Source of the DNA: Anaerobiospirillum thomasii
GTDB taxonomy: Bacteria; Pseudomonadota; Gammaproteobacteria; Enterobacterales; Succinivibrionaceae
NCBI RefSeq assembly: GCF_900445255.1
Contig: NZ_UAPU01000005.1
Location: forward strand, 445,001-509,000
Length of the DNA stretch: 64,000 nucleotides
Direction: 5' to 3'
Positions 27,132 to 36,800 of the stretch are shown one piece after another. Under the pieces are notes generated by a model. It ran no database searches. It was not told the DNA's origin and saw only the letters and a list, made by a program, of their open reading frames with translations. Position 1 is the stretch's first letter; each line of letters begins with the position of its first letter. The position numbers and the translations under genes were made by a program.

Positions 27132-27650
27132 TCGTTTAAACCTTTTTAACTATCGCACACTAAAAACTTAACGCACTGATATAACCATAACAAATATCTA
27201 AATAACAGCAATATTACATGATCAATCAATAAAAAGATATATTTTTACAACAAATCGCCTATATTTACGCACAAATACCTATATTTAGCTACATTTTCAA
27301 GATGCTAATATTTTGTGCATAAACTCCATTTTGTTTAACACACCTATACATAAGGGGCATCAGCAGTCTACTCTTTTGACCCTCTTCTTAACAGCATAAT
27401 AAAATCCTTGATTTAATTATATTTTTTACTATATTGAAATCTTGTGTTCACTTATAAAAAACACTATTAAAATGCTGAACATTCCACAAAATTGTTTTTA
27501 AATCATTTTATTAGTGGAATTTTATAACTTAGATCACTATCTTGAGCAAAAAACTCAACTATATTAGAATAAAACTTTAGATTATCATTGTTGGTGCCTA
27601 AAGTTTAAGATAAGTAGCTTGGGCAGAGAACATTAATAAGAGATTTTGAT
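27132..27650. other. Divergent AT-rich spacer gltS / ihfA
   Basis: About 520 bp, very AT-rich, with no ORF. It must contain promoters for gltS (minus) and ihfA (plus). No specific operator could be assigned. Confidence 0.45.
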
Positions 27651-27938
27651 ATGGCTCTTACACGTGCTGATCTAGTAGATCGCTTAATTTACAAGTACAA
27701 CTTGTCAAAGTCACAGGCAGCGGCCTTTGTCGATGATTTTTTTGGCGTTATAGCCACATCTTTGACCGCAGGTCAGCCTGTTAAACTTACAGGCTTTGGC
27801 AATTTTGAGCTGAAAGTCAAAAAAGCCAGACCTGGCAGAAATCCTATGACAGGTCAGGAGGTAACTATTACACCACGTCGCGTCACCACCTTTAAAGCAG
27901 GACAGAAACTGCGCGACAGAATAGCTACCGGCGACTAA
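27651..27938 (+). CDS. ihfA: Integration host factor alpha subunit
   Basis: DNA-bending nucleoid protein that works as a heterodimer with IhfB. 95 aa of the HU/IHF fold. MALTRADLVDRL at the start, KLTGFGNFELKVKKARPGRNPMTG (the DNA-intercalating Pro of RPGRNP), then ITPRRVTTFKAGQKLRDRI. The ITPRRVTTF segment and the N-terminus are closer to IhfA than to HU or IhfB. It is not next to pheT as in E. coli but stands alone. IHF could matter for the recombination and transposition systems in this window. Confidence 0.9.
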   Translation: MALTRADLVDRLIYKYNLSKSQAAAFVDDFFGVIATSLTAGQPVKLTGFGNFELKVKKARPGRNPMTGQEVTITPRRVTTFKAGQKLRDRIATGD

Positions 27939-27960
27939 AGATTTTAAACATACCTATGTT

Positions 27961-27997
27961 GTTACCATCAAAAGAGCATTGCTCATTTGGTGGTAAT
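27961..27997 (+). terminator. Probable terminator after ihfA
   Basis: TTACCATC...AGAGC-att-GCTC...GGTGGTAA with two stacked stems, followed by TTCTTATTT. Confidence 0.55.
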
Positions 27998-28301
27998 TCT
28001 TATTTAAAGCCCCAGTTTTTGCCTATATTCAGACACAGATGCCCTGTGCTCACTGTCTACACTCTTATCTTTATGTATACAGCTTTACTCAGGCTCTGAT
28101 GACAGCGTGGGACTCAAATCTATCTTATCCACCTTATCTATAATAATCCTGCAAAGGCAGATACAGATTCTATCTTGTATGGCACAAATAAGATACAGCT
28201 TAGGGCCTTAAAAGAAAAGTTTTGATTTGGATTTAACATATTGGAAAAAAAGCTGTAAGCTTTTAGAATATAGAAGATGTCTTTTACATAAGGTATATAG
28301 T
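27998..28301. other. Spacer upstream of the HPr gene
   Basis: About 300 bp without a supported gene. In-frame codons continue upstream of the HPr ATG to 28227 but lack HPr-like sequence. Confidence 0.4.
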
Positions 28302-28562
28302 ATGGAACAGATAACCTATACCATCAAAGATCCTGATGGCGTTCATGCCCGTCCTGCCGGTGCTTTAATTCAGTGTGCAGGCAAATGCAAATCAGATATT
28401 ACACTGCATGCCAACGGCAAATCCATAAAACTCAAAGGCGGTATTTTTGCCCTTATGGGTCTTGGCATACGCTCTGGCACACCAATTACCCTTGATATTG
28501 AAGGTGAGGATGAAAAAGAAGCCTCAGGACTTTTATTAAAATGCCTTGAGGACAACCTCTAA
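28302..28562 (+). CDS. HPr-family phosphocarrier protein
   Basis: Phosphocarrier of the sugar phosphotransferase system: takes phosphate from enzyme I on His15 and passes it to EIIA domains. I start at the ATG at 28302 (86 aa) because residues 1-18 then align with HPr (YTIKDPDGVHARPAG; His15 in the expected place). The region around residue 46 reads KLKGGIFALMGLGI: the regulatory Ser46 position of typical HPr is Gly, with one extra residue. No ptsI or crr adjoins it, so it may be a specialised HPr (NPr-like role) rather than the main ptsH. Confidence 0.85.
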   Translation: MEQITYTIKDPDGVHARPAGALIQCAGKCKSDITLHANGKSIKLKGGIFALMGLGIRSGTPITLDIEGEDEKEASGLLLKCLEDNL

Positions 28563-29002
28563 TTCTGCTCTTTAGATCATGGGCTGCAGCTCATGATCTA
28601 AGTCATAAAACTTGTGTCATAATGACACAGAACTGCAGCGCCACTGTCTGTGACCTTATACAGCTTCTAATAAAGCGCAGCTTCTCTTTAATCATATCTG
28701 CCCTCCTGGTCCTCTAGTACCATCATATATCTATTTAATTTTTTTTGTATAAACATATTGTTTAAACTAAATTTAATTACATTTTGTTATGTATAAAAAT
28801 TTACCTGCTGTTTAAAAATAGAAAAATAAATTTAACTATTTTTAATGCTTTAATAACAAGATGTTACTATGTTTCATATTCACAACAAATGTGCACTACT
28901 TTCACAGATATTTTTCAATAAAAAATATCATCTTTTAATTTTTTACTAATACAAGCCTTTACACTTTGGTATGTCTGATATTGATATTTAAGGAGAATTT
29001 TT
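28563..29002. other. Spacer before the esterase gene
   Basis: Holds an inverted repeat TTAGATCATG...CATGATCTAA at about 28571-28600 (a possible terminator without T run). Very AT-rich DNA follows. No gene seen. AAGGAGAA precedes the next start. Confidence 0.45.
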
Positions 29003-29974
29003 ATGCGTGTAAACAGATTAGCTCTTTGCCCCGTTGCCGCCGCCCTCTTTCTTGCAGCCTGTCAGGCTCCAGCTCCTTTAGACAATACCTATAAAGCGAG
29101 TGATACCAACAATAAAGTTGTTTATACAGCAAATTTTGATGAAGCCAATAAAGATTCAGCCTATCCTGTAGTTATTGATCTGTATCAGAACAAAAAGCCA
29201 CAGTTTGTAACCACACTCAATAAGGATGAGGTTTTAACCGATACAGACACCTTCGTTACAGATATTTCAAGTCCAAAACTTTATGCCTTCAAGGCTGAAA
29301 AACCAAATGGCTATGGTGTAATTATTCTGCCAGGCGGTGGTTATTTCGGCTCTGCCATGCAGCATGAAGGCTTTGATGTGGCCACCTGGTTCAACAAACA
29401 GGGCTTTAGTGCCTTTGTGCTCAAATACCGTACCCCGAACAAAGTAGATCAGATCCCTCTTGAGGATGTAAACACTGCAGCCGATCTTATTGTCTCTATG
29501 GCAGATGAGTTTGGCCTCGATCCTTCTAAAATCGGTGTCTTTGGCTCCTCAGCAGGCGGCCATCTTGCTGCCACCTATACAGCCTATGCCACACAGCAGG
29601 GCCTGCCGGCCTTTAGCATTCTGCTGTACCCTGTCATCACCTTTGATGATGAGATTGCAAGCATCAGTGATTCAAAGCACAATCTTGTAGGCTATCCAAA
29701 ACCTGGCAGTGAGCTTGAGCTTAAATACTCTCTTGAAAAACAGGTTAAACCTACTACAGCCAAGACCTTTATAGCTCTCAATGCTGATGATGACACTCCA
29801 CCAGAGCACAGCATCAGATATTTTAGATCTCTTCTTGCCAACAAGGTAAACGCCACCATGCACATCTATCCAAACGGCGGACATGGCTTTGGCTTTAGAG
29901 AGAACTTTAAATATCACGACAGATTTATGTCAGAGCTTAAAAACTGGCTTGATAATGAGGTTATAGGCAAATAA
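29003..29974 (+). CDS. Lipoprotein alpha/beta-hydrolase (carbohydrate-esterase-like)
   Basis: 323 aa. The N-terminus is a lipoprotein signal (LFLAAC, Cys at about 20), so it should be membrane-anchored outside the cytoplasm. The esterase/lipase-like domain has the oxyanion segment LPGGGYFG, the nucleophile motif GSSAGG at 181-186 (Ser183), an acid in LNADDDTPPEHS and the His in GGHGFGF. It resembles BD-FAE/acetylxylan-esterase-like hydrolases that remove acyl groups from plant polysaccharides; the substrate is inferred. AAGGAG upstream, terminator downstream, monocistronic. Confidence 0.87.
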   Translation: MRVNRLALCPVAAALFLAACQAPAPLDNTYKASDTNNKVVYTANFDEANKDSAYPVVIDLYQNKKPQFVTTLNKDEVLTDTDTFVTDISSPKLYAFKAEKPNGYGVIILPGGGYFGSAMQHEGFDVATWFNKQGFSAFVLKYRTPNKVDQIPLEDVNTAADLIVSMADEFGLDPSKIGVFGSSAGGHLAATYTAYATQQGLPAFSILLYPVITFDDEIASISDSKHNLVGYPKPGSELELKYSLEKQVKPTTAKTFIALNADDDTPPEHSIRYFRSLLANKVNATMHIYPNGGHGFGFRENFKYHDRFMSELKNWLDNEVIGK

Positions 29975-30013
29975 CAGCTATATTGCTCTTAAAAATTAAG
30001 ATGTTCTAAGCAT

Positions 30014-30051
30014 AAAAAGTCCCTGCGTGCCTGCACCTTGGGACTTTTCTT
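30014..30051 (+). terminator. Terminator of the esterase gene
   Basis: AAAAGTCCC...GGGACTTTT (9-bp stem) followed by CTT. Confidence 0.78.
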
Positions 30052-30246
30052 GCTACAGCCTGTCTGTATTTTTCCTTTATTTCTTGATCTTGTCTTTGCT
30101 ATCTGTCTTTTCCCTTTACGCGATCTTTTCTAAAGCTTTTTAAGCTTTCCTGCTCTTTATATATTACACATACTCTGTGCTGTAATTTTTATATGGCTTT
30201 ACATCAAAAGGCATGGCTGTATCTAAGTTTTATCTAATTTTTATAG

Positions 30247-30278
30247 TATATTAAAAGATTCCCCATAAACTGTACTAA
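30247..30278. repeat. Left inverted repeat of second IS
   Basis: Pairs imperfectly with 32272-32304; shared blocks TAAAAG, TTCCC and CTGTACTA. Confidence 0.55.
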
Positions 30279-30435
30279 TGGGGATTTACTTTAAGCTCAT
30301 TATATCATATTCACTATCTCCCTAATCTTACCAAATAATTACATAAATCCTTTGTTAACAACAGATTCTTCTTTGCTCTATTATTGTGACATTATTAATA
30401 AAATCCATAAAAAAATACTATAAATATATTATTTT

Positions 30436-30472
30436 AACTGTACATATATGATATAATATGTACAGTTATATC
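30436..30472. promoter_or_regulatory. Palindrome upstream of the transposase
   Basis: AACTGTACATAT...ATATGTACAGTT, 12-bp arms, about 35 bp before the transposase start. It repeats the CTGTAC word of the IS ends and could be a transposase-binding operator (inference). Confidence 0.5.
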
Positions 30473-30506
30473 TTAATTAATAGATAATATTTTGAGGGTT
30501 TTAGTT

Positions 30507-32189
30507 ATGTCTATACCTGAGAATATAAGAGCCGTCCCAAGACCTACAAATACTGTCGTAGTTCTATCTGGAACTGGCAGATATAGGTACGCTGTTCGTC
30601 AAAGATCTGGTACTAAGTATGATGCCAAAGGAAAGGCCCAGCCTATCAATGGAGCTATTATTGGTCATATTATTGATGGTCGTTATGTTGCCAAAGAGAC
30701 TAAAATTGTATCTCAGGGAGTAATGCCAGATAAATTGTCTTATGGAGCCAGTGCTCTTGCTTTCTCGGTAGTCGGCGATATAAAAGACGATTTGAGGGCC
30801 GTGTATGAGTGCGGGGATGTGGATACAATTCTCGCTATGGCCTTGCTAAGGGTAATAAGACCTAGAGTTACAAATACAAGATTGAAGTCCGCCTATGAGC
30901 ATTGTTTTATTTCAAAATTTATACCTTATGTGGGCCTTAGCAAGAATACAGTAGCAAAGTTCATCTACCACCTTGGCTCAAATTCTCAATTGATGCATGA
31001 TTTTTATGCAAGACGTATAGACAGACTCCTGCCTTCTTGTCATATTGCTATAGATGGAACTCTTAAGCAGAATACAAGTATAGTTAACGATTTGTCTAAC
31101 TTTTCAAGGAAGTCTCGTGTCAAAGGTTGCAGAGATGTCTCTATTATCTATGCTTATGTAATAGAAACCATGGAGCCATTATGCTCTATGATTTTACCTG
31201 GAAACATTATAGATGCCTCTGCTTATAGAGCCTTTATTAGGAACAATAATATAGAAAAAGGAATTATAGTAACCGACAAAGGCTTTCCACCAAATAAAAT
31301 TAGACAGGAGCTCGCTGAGCACAAAGATCTTCACTATATAACCCCAATAAGGCGCAATGATGTACGAATCAGTGAGTATTCTCTTTTAGAGTTTGACAGT
31401 GCCATCAGATATGAGGAAAAAGCAGTAGTTTGCAGGAAAGTTGTAACAAAAGACGGTCTTTATCTGTATTCTTTCAGAGATATATCAGGCTATGCAAAAG
31501 AAAATACAAACTACATAATGAGAACGATAAAAAACAACTCATTTGACGCTCAGGAGTATAAATCTAGAGAAGAAAAGTCCGGATTGATTGTTTTTGAGTC
31601 AGATTTAGATCTAGAACCATCTTCTGTATATAAGACATTCAAGGAGCGATGGCTTCTTGAGCTTATGTTTAATCGCTATAAAAATGAAGAGTACTTTGAT
31701 GAGACAAGAGTTCACAATGACTTTTCTGTGCAGGGTCTTGAGTTTATAAACTTCATATCAACCTTGATTACATCAAGGATTCTAAACAAGCTTGAGGAAA
31801 ATAATGTACTAAACGGCATAACATATGGAGAGCTTATGGAAGATCTCAATGCCGTATGGAGAAGAACTGATCCACCTATTGAAGGCATACCTGATTTAGA
31901 TGATGGATACTGGGAAGTGGGGGTTAAATCGAGCTTTGAGGCATTAATTAAACTTGGACTTTGTACCAATAAGCAGGCACCTGAAAAACTTAGAAAAGCT
32001 AAAGCTGGTCGACCTCATAAAGAGAAAAAAGAAGTGGACTCGCAAGGAGTTACATCTGAGCCCAAACCAAGAGGAAGACCAAAGAAAAAGCCTGAATTTA
32101 TTGGACCCAAAAGAAAACCTGGCAGACCTAAAATTGAAAAAACTGACAAGATTAAAAGACCGGTTGGCAGGCCCAAAAAGAGTTCATAG
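30507..32189 (+). CDS. IS4-superfamily transposase with four AT-hooks
   Basis: 560 aa from the ATG at 30507, which has GAGGG upstream (an in-frame TTG at 30492 is less likely). Counting from the ATG, the catalytic residues are Asp183 (CHIAIDGT), Asp257 (IIVTDKGF) and Glu385 in a YREK-like signature with Phe for Tyr (F-2-R-3-E-6-K: KERWLLELMFNRYK). The last ~75 residues are a basic low-complexity tail with four AT-hook cores: KAGRPHKEK, PRGRPKKK, KPGRPKIEK and PVGRPKKSS. The ORF is intact. It differs from the IS inside the recombinase gene. Confidence 0.88.
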   Translation: MSIPENIRAVPRPTNTVVVLSGTGRYRYAVRQRSGTKYDAKGKAQPINGAIIGHIIDGRYVAKETKIVSQGVMPDKLSYGASALAFSVVGDIKDDLRAVYECGDVDTILAMALLRVIRPRVTNTRLKSAYEHCFISKFIPYVGLSKNTVAKFIYHLGSNSQLMHDFYARRIDRLLPSCHIAIDGTLKQNTSIVNDLSNFSRKSRVKGCRDVSIIYAYVIETMEPLCSMILPGNIIDASAYRAFIRNNNIEKGIIVTDKGFPPNKIRQELAEHKDLHYITPIRRNDVRISEYSLLEFDSAIRYEEKAVVCRKVVTKDGLYLYSFRDISGYAKENTNYIMRTIKNNSFDAQEYKSREEKSGLIVFESDLDLEPSSVYKTFKERWLLELMFNRYKNEEYFDETRVHNDFSVQGLEFINFISTLITSRILNKLEENNVLNGITYGELMEDLNAVWRRTDPPIEGIPDLDDGYWEVGVKSSFEALIKLGLCTNKQAPEKLRKAKAGRPHKEKKEVDSQGVTSEPKPRGRPKKKPEFIGPKRKPGRPKIEKTDKIKRPVGRPKKSS

Positions 32190-32271
32190 ACACTTAAATA
32201 TGCTATTATTTAAACGGCTTCTTGAGTGGAACAACTTTCCTTTATGATAGCGTCAAATATTGAAGCCGTTT

Positions 32272-32304
32272 AATAGTACAGATTTTTGGGAAACTTTTAG
32301 TATA
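32272..32304. repeat. Right inverted repeat of second IS
   Basis: Partner of 30247-30278. Confidence 0.55.
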
Positions 32305-32389
32305 TAATATTTGTTAAACAACTTTTATAAACCGTATATCACACCAACTACAGACAGACATAAGATATTACTAATTAAAAGGATTTGAT

Positions 32390-33121
32390 ATGAAAGATCT
32401 GTTCAACTCACTAAAAGATCAGATAAACCCACAGTCATCATCGTCATCACTTGGCAGTCTTGGCGGCCTTTTAGGCTCTGCTGCAGCTGGCGGAATCCTG
32501 GGTGCTCTGCTTGGTGGTTCAAAGTCAGTTAAAAGGACTGCCAAAAATATAGCCTATATAGGTGGCGGTGCAGCGGCTGCCTCTATGGCCTATTCTCTTT
32601 ATAAAAAATGGGCCGATAAAAACAACTCTCAGGGTGGCATGCCACAGAGTCAGGGCCATACCTATCAGCCACAGCCAAATACCTACAGCAGTACCTCACA
32701 GACCAATGTCTTTGATGAGTTTAACAGACAGAATCAGACAGCATCTGCAGCCACTGTCAATGACGAGCATGCTGTGCTTTTAATTGAGGCCATGGTATTT
32801 GCAGCCCGCGCTGACGGTCATATTGACAATGATGAGCAGAATATAATTTTAAAGACCTCTAAGTCTTTAGTCTCAGATGAAAGATTTAATAGCATTGTAC
32901 GTGAGGCTCTGCAGCGTCCTTTAGATCCTGCCTATATTGCCTCAAAAGTACCAAGCCCTGATATGGCAGATGATATTTATCAGCTCTCAGCTACAGTAAT
33001 AGTTGCTGACAACTATATGGAGCAAAGCTATCTGCAGGGACTGGCAAGGGCTTTAAATATCAATGACTCACAAAAGCTTACGCTTGAGCGGCAGGCCCTT
33101 GAGTTCAGATCACAGATTTAA
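32390..33121 (+). CDS. YebE-like DUF533 / TerB-fold protein
   Basis: 243 aa. The N-terminal ~75 residues are rich in Gly/Ala/Ser with a hydrophobic stretch (GGLLGSAAAGGILGALLGG and IAYIGGGAAAASMAYSLYKKW) that may associate with the inner membrane. A Gln/Ser-rich linker follows. The C-terminal domain (about 125-243) has the DUF533 pattern LLIEAMVFAARADGHIDNDEQNII and an acidic metal-site-like DGHIDNDE. E. coli YebE is of this family and is envelope-stress induced; the biochemical role is unknown. AAAGGA upstream, terminator downstream. Confidence 0.85.
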   Translation: MKDLFNSLKDQINPQSSSSSLGSLGGLLGSAAAGGILGALLGGSKSVKRTAKNIAYIGGGAAAASMAYSLYKKWADKNNSQGGMPQSQGHTYQPQPNTYSSTSQTNVFDEFNRQNQTASAATVNDEHAVLLIEAMVFAARADGHIDNDEQNIILKTSKSLVSDERFNSIVREALQRPLDPAYIASKVPSPDMADDIYQLSATVIVADNYMEQSYLQGLARALNINDSQKLTLERQALEFRSQI

Positions 33122-33136
33122 TTAAAACACACCAAT

Positions 33137-33168
33137 AAGCTCTGAGATATCTCAGAGCTTATCTTTTT
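33137..33168 (+). terminator. Terminator of the DUF533 gene
   Basis: AAGCTCTGAG-atat-CTCAGAGCTT then ATCTTTTT. Confidence 0.88.
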
Positions 33169-33303
33169 GTATCCTGCTTTTTTCTACCCAGCCCTATTCT
33201 CTTATTAATAAGACAATATTCTATTTATAGCTCAGGATAGCTTGCCTCATCAAAAAAGACTGCAAGCAATAAATCAAATTCCTCAACACGGGCTTGATGA
33301 GCT

Positions 33304-33624
33304 TTAAATAGGCAAGTTGCCCTCGGCAAGTGCACCTTCAGTAGCTAATGACTGAATAAACTCTCTGTTTTGTGTGGCAAATTTAAGCCGGGAAATCTGT
33401 GAGTCCTTAAACTTCTTATGCAGTACAGTGGCTTTTTCAAGGTGTCCTAAAATATCCTTGTAGCTGTCATTGAGCAGACCATCAAAGATCTCAATTTCAG
33501 CTAAAAATCAGTCACGCTGCAAATCTGTCTCCATACATTTTAAAAGCTGCTCTGAGTGCTCATAGGCAATAGCAGATGAAGCGCAACATAAAGCTGCAGT
33601 CAAAGTGCCTAAAACTTTGCTTAT
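33304..33624 (-). pseudogene. Decayed small secreted protein (LprI/DUF1311-like)
   Basis: Reading the minus strand from 33624 gives a signal-like start (ISKVLGTLTAALCCASSAIA), then a body of about 70 residues with an in-frame TGA (LQRD-stop-FLAEIEIFDGLLNDSYKDIL), ending at 33304. AAGGAAA sits upstream but the start codon is ATA. The pattern with a Cys, then LNDSYKDI...HKKFKDSQISRLKFATQN, resembles the LprI/DUF1311 lysozyme-inhibitor-type domain. Lost start plus stop indicate a dead gene. Family assignment is tentative. Confidence 0.55.
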
Positions 33625-33865
33625 AAAAATTTTCCTTATACAAATTATAAAACATACATTAAAGCTACATTCTTTATAAAAAACTGTAAAAGTACAGCAC
33701 TGATGCCTATGTTTAAAGATACTATCATCAATGTATAGTAAATATGCTACTAAAAAGTAAATAATACTGTCTTTAGATTATTTTAAATAAGGCACAAATA
33801 AATTGATACAATCAACAAATCTTTCAATTTATCCATGCCCTTTATAGACTTTGGATATGCAGACT

Positions 33866-36800
33866 CTACAGGCTTAAGATCCTGTCTATCTCATTTATAA
33901 CTCTCTTGTCTGAAATTGGACCTTTAACTCCCAGCTGCTGAGCAAAATATGACACCCTAAGCTCCTCTATCATCCATTTGACGGCTTTGAGCTCATCAGG
34001 AATCAGATCTTTTGCATAACGTGTCATAGCCCCATAGTACTTGTCAGCTATAGCATCAAGCTTGCGCATATAGTTCAAATCGCGGTTGACATCGCGCGAT
34101 ACCTTGCTCACTCTCTCAATAGCTGACTGCAGATAACGCGGGATATTTTTTAAATTCTCAGGATCGGTATCAGAGATAAATCCCTTATACACAAGAGAGT
34201 CAAGCTGCTTTTGCACATCGGCATAGCACAAAGCCACATCAAAGCCAAAGGAGCCTCTTAACATCCTTTTTAGCTCATGGGCCTTATAGAGGATCTGCTC
34301 TACATAGGAGCACATCTCAAGTGCTGTATCATTTAAACTGCCACGCACCTTCTCCTTGAGCACATTAAAGCCCTCCTCATCGTAGACAAGACCGCCATTA
34401 TCCTTGATGATCTTAATGACAGAGGCCTTTATCAGATCGTCAATAAGCTCACCAACAGAGCCAAGGGGCTGATAGTACATTGAAAGCTTGGCCTTGTTTG
34501 GCAGATGGCTTTGCAGATACGATGTAGGATTTTTTATAGACAAGGTCAAAAGCGTCACCAGACCCTGCCACATATGACGCGTAGCGCGCATTTCATTATC
34601 ATAAAGCTCAAGGGTGACACCAGAGCCTTTAACACTCAGGGCAGGATAAGAGACAATTGACAATGAGCCATGCTGTGTTTTTTTATGACGCTCAATAGAG
34701 CCATATACCCAGTTATCAGATGGGGCCATAGGTTTGTGCGATTTTACAGCCTGCTTTAGTGCCTCCTGTGATGCGCCCTGCATTTTATGCTGCAGTGCTT
34801 CAAGATCCTTTGAAGAGCCAAGCTCCCTGCCCTTTAAATCCTCAACCACAAAGGTCATTAAAAGATGATTATCAATAGCTGTAAAATCAAAATCATCAGC
34901 ACTGATACGCTCACCGCAGATTCTGGTAAATTCCTTGGCAGCAAGTGTATAAAGATTGCCATCATAGGCAGGCACAGACTCTAAAAAAGCCCTGGCATAA
35001 TCAGGAGCCGGAATTAAAGAGCGTCTTAGCCTTTTTGGCAGAGAGCGGATTAATGAGGCTACAAGATCCTGCCTTAAACCTGGTATCTGCCAGGTAAAGA
35101 TATCTGCCTTTAACTGATTTAAGACAGTTACAGGAATATGCACGCTCACACCATCTCTTTTATCCTTGATATCAAAGACATAGCTTAATTTAAAGTTAAA
35201 ACTCTCATAGGCAAAACTCTCAGGATATAAATCCTCTCTTACCTTATCAAAGCTGTCTTTGACAATGTTTTCAAGTTTGAAATCAAGATAATGCGCATCC
35301 TCTTTGCTCTTTTTGCTCCACCATTTTTCAAAATGTCTTTGCGTTACAATGTCATCTGGCAGTTTTTTATCATAAAAATCCTGCATAACAGAGGCATCAA
35401 CTAAAAGATCGCGCCTTCTTATCTTATCCTCAAGATACTCAACATCATCAACAAGCTCTAAATTCTGTTTAAAGAAGCTGTATTTTAAGGATATGTCACC
35501 TGCCACCAGACCATCACGTATAAAAAGCTCACGACAGAGTTTTTTATCAATATCCTTATACTGACACAACCGTGACTGCACGATGGACAGGCCATATAAA
35601 CTTATGGTGACATAGGCAAGAACAGCACCCTGTTTTGAGCTCCAGTGTGGCTGGGCATAGCTCTTTTTAATAAGATGGGCACCTGCCTGCTCAAGCCATA
35701 GAGGATTGATATCAGCCACTGTTCTTGCAAATAAACGTGAGGTCTCACTTATCTCACAGGCACAGATCCATTTTGGGGTCTTGCCATCAAGGCTCTGTCT
35801 TGAGAGCAGAAATTTAATGCCTCTGGCACCTGTATAGCTCTTACCCTTGATATCAAGCTGACCAATGTGCGAGAGCAGTCCTGCAATAATGGCTCTGTGT
35901 ATAGCCTCATAGTCAGCCTCAACCTCATTGAATTTGAATTTAAGCGACTGCAGTGTGCTTTTAAGCTGTCGGTGCACATCAAACCACTCGCGCACTCTAA
36001 GATAGGAGATAAATTCCTTTTTAAGCTGACGCTTAAAGGCCGAGGCCGACAATGTCTTCTGCAATGAGGTCAGATAGCTATAGAGCTTTAAAAATGAGAT
36101 AAAATCTGACTTTTCATCATTAAAGCGCTTGTGATAATTGTCACTGGCCTCTTTTTTATCTATAGGACGCTCTCTTGGATCCATAACGGCAAGAGCTGAG
36201 ACTATAATCAAAGCCTCATTTAAAGATGAGTATTTGCCAGCCTCAACGAGCATACGTGCCAGGCGCGGATCACATGGTATCTTAGATAAAAGTGAACCTG
36301 TAGCTGTAAGCTCAATCTTGTCAGTACTGTTGCCAGAGGCCTCCTTAATAGCGCCAAGCTCCTCTAAAAGGCGTATACCGTCACTTATCTGTCTGTCAGT
36401 TGGCGCATCAATAAATGGAAATTCATTTATATCTCCAAGGCGCAAAGATATCATCTGTAAAATAACAGCAGCAAGATTGGTTCTTAAAATCTCAGGATCG
36501 GTATACAATGGTCTGCTCTCAAAATCCTCCTTTGAGTACAGTCTTATACAGATACCGTCACTGACACGGCCGCAGCGGCCCTTGCGCTGATTGGCACTGG
36601 CCTGTGATATAGGCTCAACAGGCAGCCTCTGCACCTTGGTTTTGGCGCTGTAGCGTGAAATACGCGCAAGACCCGGGTCAATTACATATTTAATGGATGG
36701 CACCGTAAGCGAGGTTTCTGCCACATTGGTGGCAAGCACAATTCTCACGCCCGTATGCTCTGTAAAAATCTTATTCTGCTCGGCTGTGGCAAGACGGGCA

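Larger units (their letters stand above)
30247..32304 (+). mobile_element. Second insertion sequence, AT-hook transposase, imperfect ends
   Basis: A transposase gene flanked by imperfect inverted repeats: TATATTAAAAGATTCCCCATAA (start at 30247) and the reverse complement TATACTAAAAGTTTCCCAAAAA (ending at 32304). Both continue to a shared CTGTACTA. No target duplication could be identified, so the outer limits may be off by some bases. A second inverted repeat (AAACGGCTTC at about 32210 and GAAGCCGTTT at about 32261) lies just past the gene. Confidence 0.6.
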
